Below, one piece after another: positions 26,230 to 33,800 of a DNA stretch of 64,000 nucleotides. Numbering within the stretch: position 1 is the first letter of the stretch; each line of letters starts with the position of its first letter. The notes below the pieces were generated by a model. That model saw nothing but the letters and a program-made list of their open reading frames with translations. It was not told the origin of the DNA and did no database searches. Origin of the DNA: Adlercreutzia caecimuris B7 (GTDB taxonomy: Bacteria; Actinomycetota; Coriobacteriia; Coriobacteriales; Eggerthellaceae); the NCBI RefSeq assembly GCF_000403355.2, contig NZ_KE159646.1, forward strand, positions 576,424 through 640,423, given 5' to 3'. Position numbers and translations under genes: made by a program.

Positions 26230-27033
26230 CTAGTGGGCGTATAGGCCGCCGTAGGGGCGGGCGCTGGCCGGGCGCAGGCGGTGCCAGCTGCTCAGGTCGC
26301 CGCCGAGGGGCGGGCTTTCCCCGGCGAAGGCCTCGTCGTAGGCATCAAGCAGCGCCGTCAGGGTGGGAACATCCTCCTCTCCGACAGGTTCCTGGATAAG
26401 GCCGTCCATGATGCACTCGGTGCTTAAGGGATGGCGCAGGTAGATCAGGCCGCCGTGCATGCCGGTGCCCACATAGTCGCCGGGCGTGCCCCCGACGACT
26501 ATGATGCCGCCGGCCATGTACTCGCCGAGGAAGGCGCCGGCATCTCCGCCGATGACGATGGCCGGGCGCTTGCCCGCGTACTCCTTCATGTGGATGCCCG
26601 CGCGCCAGCCGCAGTCGCCGCGCACGAGGATGGTGCCCCCGCGCATGGCGTAGCCGGCGGCGTCCCCGATGCGCCCGTGCACGACGATGGCGCCGTCGTT
26701 CATGGTGTTGCCCGCCTGGTCCTGGCCGTTGCCGTGCACCACGATGGTGCCGCCGTCCAGATAGCAGCCCAAATCGTTGCCGGGAGTGCCGAGGATGTCG
26801 AGGGACTTGCCCGCCGGCAGCGCGCAGCCCAGATAGCGCTGGGCGTTCGCATCGCGAATGGTGACCGCATCCGCGCGTGCGAGCGCTGCCCGCACGCGCT
26901 CGTTGGCTTCCTTGAAGTGGGCAAGCCCGAGAGTCACCTCGTCTGCGGCCGCCCCGCCGGCCGGCGCCGGAGTCGCTTTGCCTGCGGCCGCCGCGGCTTT
27001 CCCGGCATTCAAGGTATGGGTCGCGTCAGTCAT
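26230..27033 (-). CDS. Glutamate synthase GXGXG-domain protein (GltB C-terminal part)
   Basis: 267 residues corresponding to the right-handed beta-helix (GXGXG) domain of glutamate synthase large subunit, present as a separate protein. Repeated glycine motifs are seen (GGTIVVHGNG, GAIVVHGRIGDAAG, GGTILVRGDCG, GGIIVVGG). The first ~45 residues are an Ala/Lys-rich linker. GGGAGGA lies ahead of the ATG. It sits 14 bases after the FMN-domain gene. The three-way split resembles archaeal-type and GlxBCD/MgsABC-type systems; with glnN next to it, ammonia assimilation is the likeliest job. Confidence 0.9.
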   Translation of the reverse strand: MTDATHTLNAGKAAAAAGKATPAPAGGAAADEVTLGLAHFKEANERVRAALARADAVTIRDANAQRYLGCALPAGKSLDILGTPGNDLGCYLDGGTIVVHGNGQDQAGNTMNDGAIVVHGRIGDAAGYAMRGGTILVRGDCGWRAGIHMKEYAGKRPAIVIGGDAGAFLGEYMAGGIIVVGGTPGDYVGTGMHGGLIYLRHPLSTECIMDGLIQEPVGEEDVPTLTALLDAYDEAFAGESPPLGGDLSSWHRLRPASARPYGGLYAH

Positions 27034-27047
27034 GGCTTCCTCCCGTC

Positions 27048-28562
27048 CTACTCGCCGGCGTATTTCACGCCAAGGATGTCCAGTTCCTTCTCGTTTAGGC
27101 CCACGCCGCGCAGCATGAGGCGGTTGCCCCGCAGGCTGTCCACGGCGTTGATGCCCATGCCGCCCATCATCTCCTGAATCTCGGCGGTCCATCCCCGCAC
27201 GAGGTTCGCCACGCGCTCGGCCGCCTCCTCGGGGCACAGCCGCTCGGTCAGTGCCGGGCGCTGGGTGGCGATGCCCCAATTGCACCGGCCGCTCGAGCAG
27301 TCGCGGCACTGGTGGCAGCCCATGGCGATGAGGGCCGCCGAGCCGATGGAGCAGGCGTCGGCCCCCAGGGCGATGGCCCGCACCACATCGGCGGAGTTGC
27401 GGATGGAGCCGCTGGCCACAAGGCTGACTGTTGAGCGGATGCCCTCGTCGCGCAGGCGCTGGTCGATGGCGGCCAGGGCCAGTTCCGCCGGGATGCCCAC
27501 CGCGTCGCGTATGCGCTTGGGGGCGGCGCCCGTGCCCCCGCGCAAGCCGTCCACCACGATGATGTCGGCGCCGGTGCGGGCCATGCCGCTCGCGATGGCG
27601 GCGGCGTTGTGCACGGCGGCTATCTTCACCGCCACGGGCTTGCGGTAGCCGGTGGCCTCCTTGATGGAGAAGATGAGCTGGCGCAAATCCTCGATGGAGT
27701 AGATGTCGTGGTGCGGCGCGGGAGAGATGGCGTCGCTGCCCTCGGGGATCATGCGGGTGCGCGACACCTCGGCGCTGATCTTCTCCCCGGGCAAGTGGCC
27801 GCCGATGCCGGGCTTGGCGCCCTGGCCGATCTTGATCTCGATGGCCGCCGCCGTGTTCAGGTAGTGCGCGTCCACGCCGAAGCGCCCCGATGCCACCTGG
27901 GCGAAGGCGTGGTCGGCAAAGGGCTCAAGGTCGCGGTGCATGCCGCCCTCGCCCACGTTGAAGAACGTGCCCAGCTCGGTGGCGGCAAGGGCCAGGGCCC
28001 TCTGGGCGTTCAGCGAGATGGAGCCGAAGGACATGGCCGAGAACATGATCGGCACATCCAGCTTCAGCTGCGGCGGCAAAGGCTCGACCACCCGCCGCTC
28101 GCGCTCGTTTATCTTGAGGATCTCGGGCCGGCTGCCCAAAAACACTCGGGTCTCCATGGGCTCGCGCAGAGGGTCGATGGAGGGATTGGTCACCTGGCTC
28201 GCGTTCAGCAGCAGGTGGTCCCAGTAGATGGGGTAGGGGGCGGGCGTTCCCATGGACGACAGTAGCACGCCGCCGGTTTGGGCCTGCTTGGCGATGTCGT
28301 CCATGGCCTCGGCCGTCCAGGTGGCCGAGCCGGTGCCGACCTGGGGCCAGGGCCTGATGGTCAGGGCCAGCTCGGGACAGAACACCACGCAGCGCTGGCA
28401 ATTCACGCACGCGCGGGGGTTGATGGCGATGCGCTCGGGGCCCTTGCGCAGCCGGTGCACCCCGTTGGCGCAGGAGCGCACGCACTGGGCGCAGCCGGTG
28501 CAGGCCGCCTCGTCGCGCACCACCTGGTAGCGGGGGAGCACGCAGTTGGTCGTAGCGTCCAT
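27048..28562 (-). CDS. Ferredoxin-domain/FMN glutamate synthase core subunit
   Basis: 504 residues. N-terminal ferredoxin-like domain with two [4Fe-4S] motifs (Cys21-24-27-31 and Cys52-55-58-62), then the FMN-binding glutamate synthase barrel: GEGGMHRD, KIGQGAKPGIGGHLPG, and the C-terminal 3Fe-4S-type motif in GCHQCRDCSSGRCNWGIATQ. It condenses ammonia with 2-oxoglutarate using electrons delivered through the ferredoxin domain. No NAD(P)H-oxidising small subunit (GltD) lies in the window, so reduced ferredoxin is the likely donor. GGGAGG lies 11 bases before the ATG. It is 5 bases after the amidotransferase gene. Confidence 0.93.
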   Translation of the reverse strand: MDATTNCVLPRYQVVRDEAACTGCAQCVRSCANGVHRLRKGPERIAINPRACVNCQRCVVFCPELALTIRPWPQVGTGSATWTAEAMDDIAKQAQTGGVLLSSMGTPAPYPIYWDHLLLNASQVTNPSIDPLREPMETRVFLGSRPEILKINERERRVVEPLPPQLKLDVPIMFSAMSFGSISLNAQRALALAATELGTFFNVGEGGMHRDLEPFADHAFAQVASGRFGVDAHYLNTAAAIEIKIGQGAKPGIGGHLPGEKISAEVSRTRMIPEGSDAISPAPHHDIYSIEDLRQLIFSIKEATGYRKPVAVKIAAVHNAAAIASGMARTGADIIVVDGLRGGTGAAPKRIRDAVGIPAELALAAIDQRLRDEGIRSTVSLVASGSIRNSADVVRAIALGADACSIGSAALIAMGCHQCRDCSSGRCNWGIATQRPALTERLCPEEAAERVANLVRGWTAEIQEMMGGMGINAVDSLRGNRLMLRGVGLNEKELDILGVKYAGE

Positions 28563-28567
28563 GGCGC

Positions 28568-29767
28568 TTACGCCTCCCTTCTCTTGCGGGGCAGCACGCC
28601 CACCTCGTGTTCCAGCGGCCAATCGCGCACCGCCCGGTTCTCCGCCGCCTCGCCGGCCTTGGCGGCGGCCACGTCGTAGCGCTGCACGACGAAGGGCACG
28701 CCGCCCTCGATGGAGCGCACGTTCTCGGCGTCGGGGCACACCACCTGGATAGCCGCCTGCTCGCTGGCCAGGTACACCACAGGCCCCTTCTCGGCTACCA
28801 TGAGCGCGCGCAGCTTCAAGCGGTCGTTCAGGGCCAAAAGCCCCTCTTCCGACCCCAAGATGACCGAGAACGGCCCGTTCACGAGCGCGCTGGCGTATAC
28901 CGTGCGCAGCGCCGTCTCGAAGGCGGCCCGATCGGGTTCCATGGCGTCTATCTCGCGCCAGGAGGGCGCCGCCATGATGTGGGCGGCCATTTCCTGGGAC
29001 AGGCCGTGGCGGCGGGCCAGGAGGTCGAACAGGTAGGTGATGACCTCGGTATCGGTCTGCAGCTCGCAGTCGTAGCCGAACTGCTCCACGTAGCGGCGGT
29101 TGGCGTCGTAGCTCGAAATCTCGCCGTTGTGGACGATGGACCAGTTCAGCAGCGTGAAGGGGTGCGCGCCGCCCCACCAGCCGGGGGTGTTGGTGGGAAA
29201 GCGCCCGTGGGCCGTCCAGGCCCAGGCCTCGTAGTCGCCGATGCGGTAGAACTCTCCGATGTCCTCCGGATAGCCCACGCCCTTGAACACGCCCATGTCC
29301 TTGCCCGACGAGGCCACGAAGGCGCCCTCGATCTTCCCGTTGATGTGGAAGACGTGCTGCATGGTGTACTCGGCCTCGTCCAGCCCGCTCGCGGCCAGGC
29401 GCATGGGGTGGGGCGCCATGAAGTAGCGCCAGATGTCCGGCGGGTTCTTGATGGCCGGGTGCTCCTCGGTGGGAATGCGCTCCTGCTTCTCGCACAGGTA
29501 GAAGTGCTCCAAATAGGCCTCGGTGGCCGCCCGCGCCTCGCGGCTCTCGTACATAATATGGAAGGCGTACAGGTCGGCGTAGTCGGGGTAGATGCCGTAG
29601 GCGGCGAATCCTCCGCCCAGCCCGTTGCTCCGATCGTGCATGAGCGCGATGGAGCGCAGGATGTCGCCTCCGTCGTGGCGCGCGCCGCTGCGATCCATGA
29701 TGCCCGCGATGGCGCAGCCCGAGGGGATGCGGACCTCGCCCTCGCGGGGAATGTTCCTGCGTGTCAT
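28568..29767 (-). CDS. Class II glutamine amidotransferase subunit of split glutamate synthase
   Basis: 399 residues. Releases ammonia from glutamine for the FMN subunit. The catalytic cysteine is Cys18 in GCAIAGIMDRSG, so a 17-residue propeptide must be removed, as in GltB. NGEISSY (glutaminase Asn/Gly block), the TDTEVI block and the HGRFPTNTP block are typical of class II glutaminases. GAGGAG lies upstream of the ATG. First gene of the minus-strand nitrogen operon and divergent from purF, another class II amidotransferase. Confidence 0.9.
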   Translation of the reverse strand: MTRRNIPREGEVRIPSGCAIAGIMDRSGARHDGGDILRSIALMHDRSNGLGGGFAAYGIYPDYADLYAFHIMYESREARAATEAYLEHFYLCEKQERIPTEEHPAIKNPPDIWRYFMAPHPMRLAASGLDEAEYTMQHVFHINGKIEGAFVASSGKDMGVFKGVGYPEDIGEFYRIGDYEAWAWTAHGRFPTNTPGWWGGAHPFTLLNWSIVHNGEISSYDANRRYVEQFGYDCELQTDTEVITYLFDLLARRHGLSQEMAAHIMAAPSWREIDAMEPDRAAFETALRTVYASALVNGPFSVILGSEEGLLALNDRLKLRALMVAEKGPVVYLASEQAAIQVVCPDAENVRSIEGGVPFVVQRYDVAAAKAGEAAENRAVRDWPLEHEVGVLPRKRREA

Positions 29768-29980
29768 AGCTGCGACTCCTCGTTCGTGGTTTCCAGCGTC
29801 TCCATGCTACGGACGAAACGTTACGTGGAAAGGTCGGGTTTGTTTCCGCTTCGTGCAAGTCTTGTTTCCGATGTATTTCCTCTTCGCCCCGTGCGCCCCT
29901 GTGCGCACATCCCTTGGCTACCATGGGAAACCGCCGATAAGACGAGCAGCCCTACCGTCGTTGAAGGAGCGATGCGAGCC
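29768..29980. promoter_or_regulatory. Divergent promoter region of the GS-GOGAT operon and purF
   Basis: 213 non-coding bases separating two outward-facing operons. Lower GC than its flanks. No clear -35/-10 pair or riboswitch was recognised by eye. Confidence 0.35.
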
Positions 29981-31375
29981 ATGGAAACTGTTGCACGTGA
30001 GATGCCCGATGCCCTTGAGGAGGCCTGCGGTGTGTTCGGGGTGTACGCCCCGGGCGAGGATGTGGCCCGCCTGACAGGCTACGGCCTGCAGGCGCTGCAG
30101 CATCGCGGCCAGGAAAGCGCCGGCATCGCCGTGGGCGACGGAGAGCACCTGAGCTGCTATAAGAACGTGGGGCTGGTGACCCAGGTGTTCGACGATGCGG
30201 TGATGGACGCGCTCGTCGGCAATCTGGCCGTAGGCCACGTGCGCTATTCCACGAGCGGCGCCGCCGCATCGCGCGAGGCGGCCCAGCCCCATCTGTCATC
30301 CATCGACGAGGTGGAAATCGCCCTCGTCCACAACGGCACGCTGCTGAACACCGAGGCGCTGCGCACCTCGCTCGAGCAGGAAGGCGCCGTCTTCGCTTCC
30401 GGCACCGATACCGAGGCGGCGACGTACATCATCGCCGAGGCAACGCGGCGCACCGGCTCGGTTCGCGAGGGCATCCGCCATGCCATGGGGGTGCTCGAAG
30501 GCGCGTACGCGATGATTCTCGCCACGCCCGAGGCCCTCTACGCCTTCCGCGACCCCCACGGCATCCGCCCTCTGTGCATCGGGCGCTTGCCCCAGGGCGG
30601 CTGGGTGGTGTCGTCGGAAACCTGCGGACTCGACATAGCCGGAGCCGCCTATGTGCGCGATGTGGAGCCGGCCGAGGTGGTGCGCCTCGGGCGCGAGGGG
30701 CTCGATGCCGAAAGCGGTCCTGCCGCGCCGCATCGCGCCTCCTGCATTTTCGAGTACGTGTACTTCGCCCGTCCCGACAGCGTCATCGACGGGCAGAGCG
30801 TGTACCAGGCCCGCCGCGTCATGGGGGCCATCCTGTCGCAGGAGGCGCCCGTCGATGCCGACCTGGTGCTCGGCGTGCCCGATTCGGGAACGCCGGCGGC
30901 GGTGGGTTACGCCGAGGCCAGCGGCATCCCCTACGCCTTCGGCATTGTGAAGAACCACTACGTGGGGCGCACGTTCATCCAGCCCACTCAGGCCATGCGC
31001 GAGCGGGGCATCACCTTGAAGCTGAACCCGCTGCCGAGCGTCATCGCGGGCAAGCGCCTCGTGGTCATCGACGACAGCATCGTGCGCGGCACGACGAGCC
31101 GCCAGCTGGTGGCCATGCTCTACGAGGCGGGGGCGGCCGAGGTACACCTGCGCATCGTGAGCCCCGAGGTGCGCTGGCCCTGCTTTTACGGCATCGACAC
31201 GGCCACCCGCGACCAGCTTCTGGCCGCTGGGTGCACGACCGAGGAGATGCGGCAGTGGATCGGCTGCGATTCGCTGGCCTTCATCTCCCCGGAAGGGCTG
31301 CACCGGGCCGTCGGCGGAGCGCGTCACCAGGGGTGGTGCGAGGCATGCTTCACGGGAAGCTACCCGATATCCTGA
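29981..31375 (+). CDS. purF: Amidophosphoribosyltransferase
   Basis: First committed step of purine synthesis: PRPP plus glutamine to phosphoribosylamine. 464 residues. The N-terminal nucleophile Cys follows a short propeptide in EEACGVFGVY; ALQHRGQESAG and GHVRYST are glutaminase blocks; the PRPP loop is VVIDDSIVRGTTS. Cysteines in ASCIFEY, WPCFYG and WCEACF match the Fe-S type PurF of Bacillus subtilis. The ATG at 29981 is preferred (AAGGAG 11 bases upstream); an ATG at 29972 is only 2 bases from the same site. Confidence 0.96.
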   Translation: METVAREMPDALEEACGVFGVYAPGEDVARLTGYGLQALQHRGQESAGIAVGDGEHLSCYKNVGLVTQVFDDAVMDALVGNLAVGHVRYSTSGAAASREAAQPHLSSIDEVEIALVHNGTLLNTEALRTSLEQEGAVFASGTDTEAATYIIAEATRRTGSVREGIRHAMGVLEGAYAMILATPEALYAFRDPHGIRPLCIGRLPQGGWVVSSETCGLDIAGAAYVRDVEPAEVVRLGREGLDAESGPAAPHRASCIFEYVYFARPDSVIDGQSVYQARRVMGAILSQEAPVDADLVLGVPDSGTPAAVGYAEASGIPYAFGIVKNHYVGRTFIQPTQAMRERGITLKLNPLPSVIAGKRLVVIDDSIVRGTTSRQLVAMLYEAGAAEVHLRIVSPEVRWPCFYGIDTATRDQLLAAGCTTEEMRQWIGCDSLAFISPEGLHRAVGGARHQGWCEACFTGSYPIS

Positions 31376-31474
31376 TTCCCCCAGGGCTTTCCTATAGGGC
31401 AGCGGCGTCGCCTATGAATGAGTTCGCGCAGCTTGTGGTACGCTGGCGCAAAACCCGAATCAAGGAGGCGCGCT

Positions 31475-31930
31475 ATGCATACTTTTCTGGCTGTGGAACC
31501 CTGCGACTACGAGATTCGCGGCCTGTACCGCTTCGCTACGCTGAAGGACACCGGCCTGGCCGAGGCTTTGGCCGACGTGTGGCCCGACCAGCCGCGTCTG
31601 CTCATGGTGGCGGCCGATCCCGCCGATGCCACCACCACCGAGAATCTGGCCCTCGATCTGGCCTCGGCCCTGACCAAGGCCGGACGGGGCGTGGGGGAGG
31701 TGCGCGTGCTGGAGCAGGACACCGCCGAACATGCCGCCCCGCTTCTCGCCGGCGCCCAGGTGGTGGTGCTCGCCGACGGCGACGACGAGAAGCGCGCCGC
31801 TTTCTACGCTGACATTAACCTGGCCGACTGTCTGGCAACCGCCGATGGGAACGTCGTGCTCATCGGCCTGGATGGGGCGGCCCTGGAAGCTGCCGGAGTT
31901 GCGGTTTCCGCTGATCGCACGTTCAACTAG
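31475..31930 (+). CDS. Hypothetical protein, 151 residues
   Basis: Not recognised. The ATG at 31475 has AAGGAGG 6 bases upstream, so it is a real gene. No signal peptide or membrane segment. The sequence alternates short hydrophobic strands (RLLMVAADP, AQVVVLADG, GNVVLIGLDG) with helices, suggesting a small Rossmann-like alpha/beta fold. It stands 99 bases after purF and could share its transcript. No catalytic motif is evident. Confidence 0.7.
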   Translation: MHTFLAVEPCDYEIRGLYRFATLKDTGLAEALADVWPDQPRLLMVAADPADATTTENLALDLASALTKAGRGVGEVRVLEQDTAEHAAPLLAGAQVVVLADGDDEKRAAFYADINLADCLATADGNVVLIGLDGAALEAAGVAVSADRTFN

Positions 31931-32308
31931 GCGCGGCGGTCCGTAGCAAGCGGAGCAAAGACCCCGCATGGTCGCATCCGGTCAAATCGGCCTTCATCTC
32001 GCAGAAATGCAAGAAAAGGGCCGATTTGTTCAGGTTGAGCGCGGTGAAACAGTGCAAATCGAACCTCATCTTGCATTTTGAATCCCTTTTGCGGTCCCGA
32101 ACAGTGCAGATCGGCCCCGAACTTGCATTTCTGCAGTTTTGGGGCCGATCTGCACTGGTAACGGCGTCAGGCGCCGTGCTCAACGGACGCTTGACGGTTT
32201 TGTGGCGCTTTGTCCCTTAGCCGACGGGCAGTGCGATGATGTCTCATCATAGTTTTTCTTATAGGGAAGCGCTTGCTCAAGACAGGCATCGTGACGAGGG
32301 GAGGGCTC
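31931..32308. other. Intergenic region before brnQ
   Basis: 378 bases. The first half is the palindromic-repeat cluster. The second half holds ATGATG-TCT-CATCAT (32236-32250), a perfect dyad that overlaps the expected -35 position of a TTATAG box (32259-32264) ahead of brnQ. No coding frame. Confidence 0.55.
31983..32156. repeat. Cluster of three related palindromic (REP-like) repeats
   Basis: Copy 1 (31983-32028): CAAATCGGCC...GGCCGATTTG around GCAGAAATGCAAG. Copy 3 (32103-32156): 16-bp perfect arms AGTGCAGATCGGCCCC and complement around CTTGCATTTCTGC, the exact reverse complement of the copy 1 core. Copy 2 (about 32049-32098) is degenerate (AGTGCAAATCGAACC...CTTGCATTTTG). So the same ~52-bp palindrome appears three times in alternating orientation. 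Confidence 0.75.
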
Positions 32309-33595
32309 GTGAACAAAGACGCGCTCGTAGTGGGCTTGGCGCTGTTCGCCATGTTCTTCGGGGCCGGCAACCTCATTTTCCCGCCGTTTCTCGGCATGGA
32401 GTCGGGCTGGGAGTGGCCGCTCGGCTTGGCGTGCTTCGTTTTCGTGGACGTGGTGATCTCCTGCATCGGCATTGTGGCCATCAATCAGGCCGGAGGATCC
32501 ATCCTCTCCATCGAGGGGGTTCTCGGAAAGCGGCCGGCGCTCGTGCTGAACACGGCGGCCATCCTATGCACGGGCGTGCTCATCGCGAGCCCGCGCACGG
32601 CGGCCACCACCTACGAGATGTCCGTCGCGCCCTTGCTGGGGGACTGGATCGGGCTTCTACCGTTCTCGCTGCTGTTCTTCGCCGTGGTGCTGCTGCTCGC
32701 GCTCCGCCCCACGCGCATCGTGGACATCGTGGGCAAGGTGCTCACGCCGGTGCTCGTGGCGGGTATCGCCATCATGGTGATTGCGGGCATTGTCTCGCCT
32801 TTGGGGCCGGTGACGGCACCGGAGTCGGCCACGGTGGTGGCCGACGGCATCTCGGCGGGCTATCAGACCATGGACATCCTCGCCGTGGTGGGCTTTGCCA
32901 TCATCGTGCAGGAGTCGGTGCGCGCCGCCGGTTACGCCGACGGGAAAAGCCAGCTGGCGGTGACGGCCCGGGCGAGTCTGGTGGCCTGCGTGCTGCTCGC
33001 GCTCGTCTACGGCGGACTTACCTACCTGGGCGCCACGGCGGCTACCGTGGTGCCCCACGATGTGAACCAAGCCACCCTCATCACCCTTATCACCGAGCAG
33101 CTCATGGGCCGTGTCGGGCTCGTAGTGCTCGGCATCGTGGTGGGGTTTGCCTGCCTGACCACGGCCGTGGGCCTGTGCGGCGCGACGGCGGCCTACCTCG
33201 AGCGTATCAGCGGGCGGCGCCTGAGCTACCGCGCGGCCCTCATCTCCGTGGTGGTCATCGCGCTTGCCATCTGCAACCTGGGCCTCACCGCCATCATCGA
33301 CCTCGCGGCACCGATCCTCTCGGTCATCTGCCCGCCGTTCATGATCACGGTCGTGCTCATGCTGTTCCGGCGTCGCATCCGCAGCACCTGGACGTTCAAG
33401 GGGGCTGCCCTGGCGGCTGTAGCGGCAAGCCTGGTGCTGACGGTGCACGACGTGACGGGCCTGTTCTCCTTCGTAGAGGCGGCGCCCTTGTTCGCCTACG
33501 GGTTCAGCTGGCTTCCGCCTGCCCTCGCGGGCGCCCTCGCCGGCGCGCTTCTGGGGCGCAAATTCGATCCGAGGAGGATTACGGCAGCGGCCTGA
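32309..33595 (+). CDS. brnQ: Branched-chain amino acid:cation symporter (LIVCS family)
   Basis: 428 residues from a GTG preceded by GGGGAGGG. About 12 hydrophobic segments; the N-terminal block LALFAMFFGAGNLIFPPFLG is the hallmark of BrnQ transporters. It imports leucine, isoleucine and valine with Na+ or H+. It stands alone between the repeat cluster and the ech operon. The upstream dyad ATGATG-TCT-CATCAT could be an operator. The fit to metabolism is amino acid supply. Confidence 0.92.
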   Translation: MNKDALVVGLALFAMFFGAGNLIFPPFLGMESGWEWPLGLACFVFVDVVISCIGIVAINQAGGSILSIEGVLGKRPALVLNTAAILCTGVLIASPRTAATTYEMSVAPLLGDWIGLLPFSLLFFAVVLLLALRPTRIVDIVGKVLTPVLVAGIAIMVIAGIVSPLGPVTAPESATVVADGISAGYQTMDILAVVGFAIIVQESVRAAGYADGKSQLAVTARASLVACVLLALVYGGLTYLGATAATVVPHDVNQATLITLITEQLMGRVGLVVLGIVVGFACLTTAVGLCGATAAYLERISGRRLSYRAALISVVVIALAICNLGLTAIIDLAAPILSVICPPFMITVVLMLFRRRIRSTWTFKGAALAAVAASLVLTVHDVTGLFSFVEAAPLFAYGFSWLPPALAGALAGALLGRKFDPRRITAAA

Positions 33596-33622
33596 CGGCG
33601 GTTCCTCCTGTGCGTATTTTTA

Positions 33623-33634
33623 GTGCACGTGCAC
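33623..33634. promoter_or_regulatory. GTGCACGTGCAC palindrome upstream of echA
   Basis: A 12-bp perfect palindrome about 165 bases before the echA start, in the only non-coding gap ahead of the hydrogenase operon. Candidate operator; no promoter elements were confidently placed. Confidence 0.35.
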
Positions 33635-33800
33635 AATGAGCCTCACCCTTTTACCGAGCCATAGCCCCCTCATCAGGGAAGGCGGCGGCATCCCTGCGCG
33701 TTCTTTGCTATGGTAAAGCGAAGATCTTCAGGATCTCGCCCGGGCGGGGCGGATAGATTCCGTCGCGTCGGGCCGAAGAGAAGGGTAAGGAGGATCCTGT

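Noticed and set aside
27048-29924. A 958-codon minus-strand frame suggesting a giant fused glutamate synthase
   Set aside because: Only the part from 28562 downwards is family-like. The upstream part is out of frame with the amidotransferase gene and is its shadow.
28607-29980. An upstream extension of purF by about 450 codons
   Set aside because: It lies antisense to the amidotransferase gene; PurF homology and the ribosome-binding site begin at 29981.
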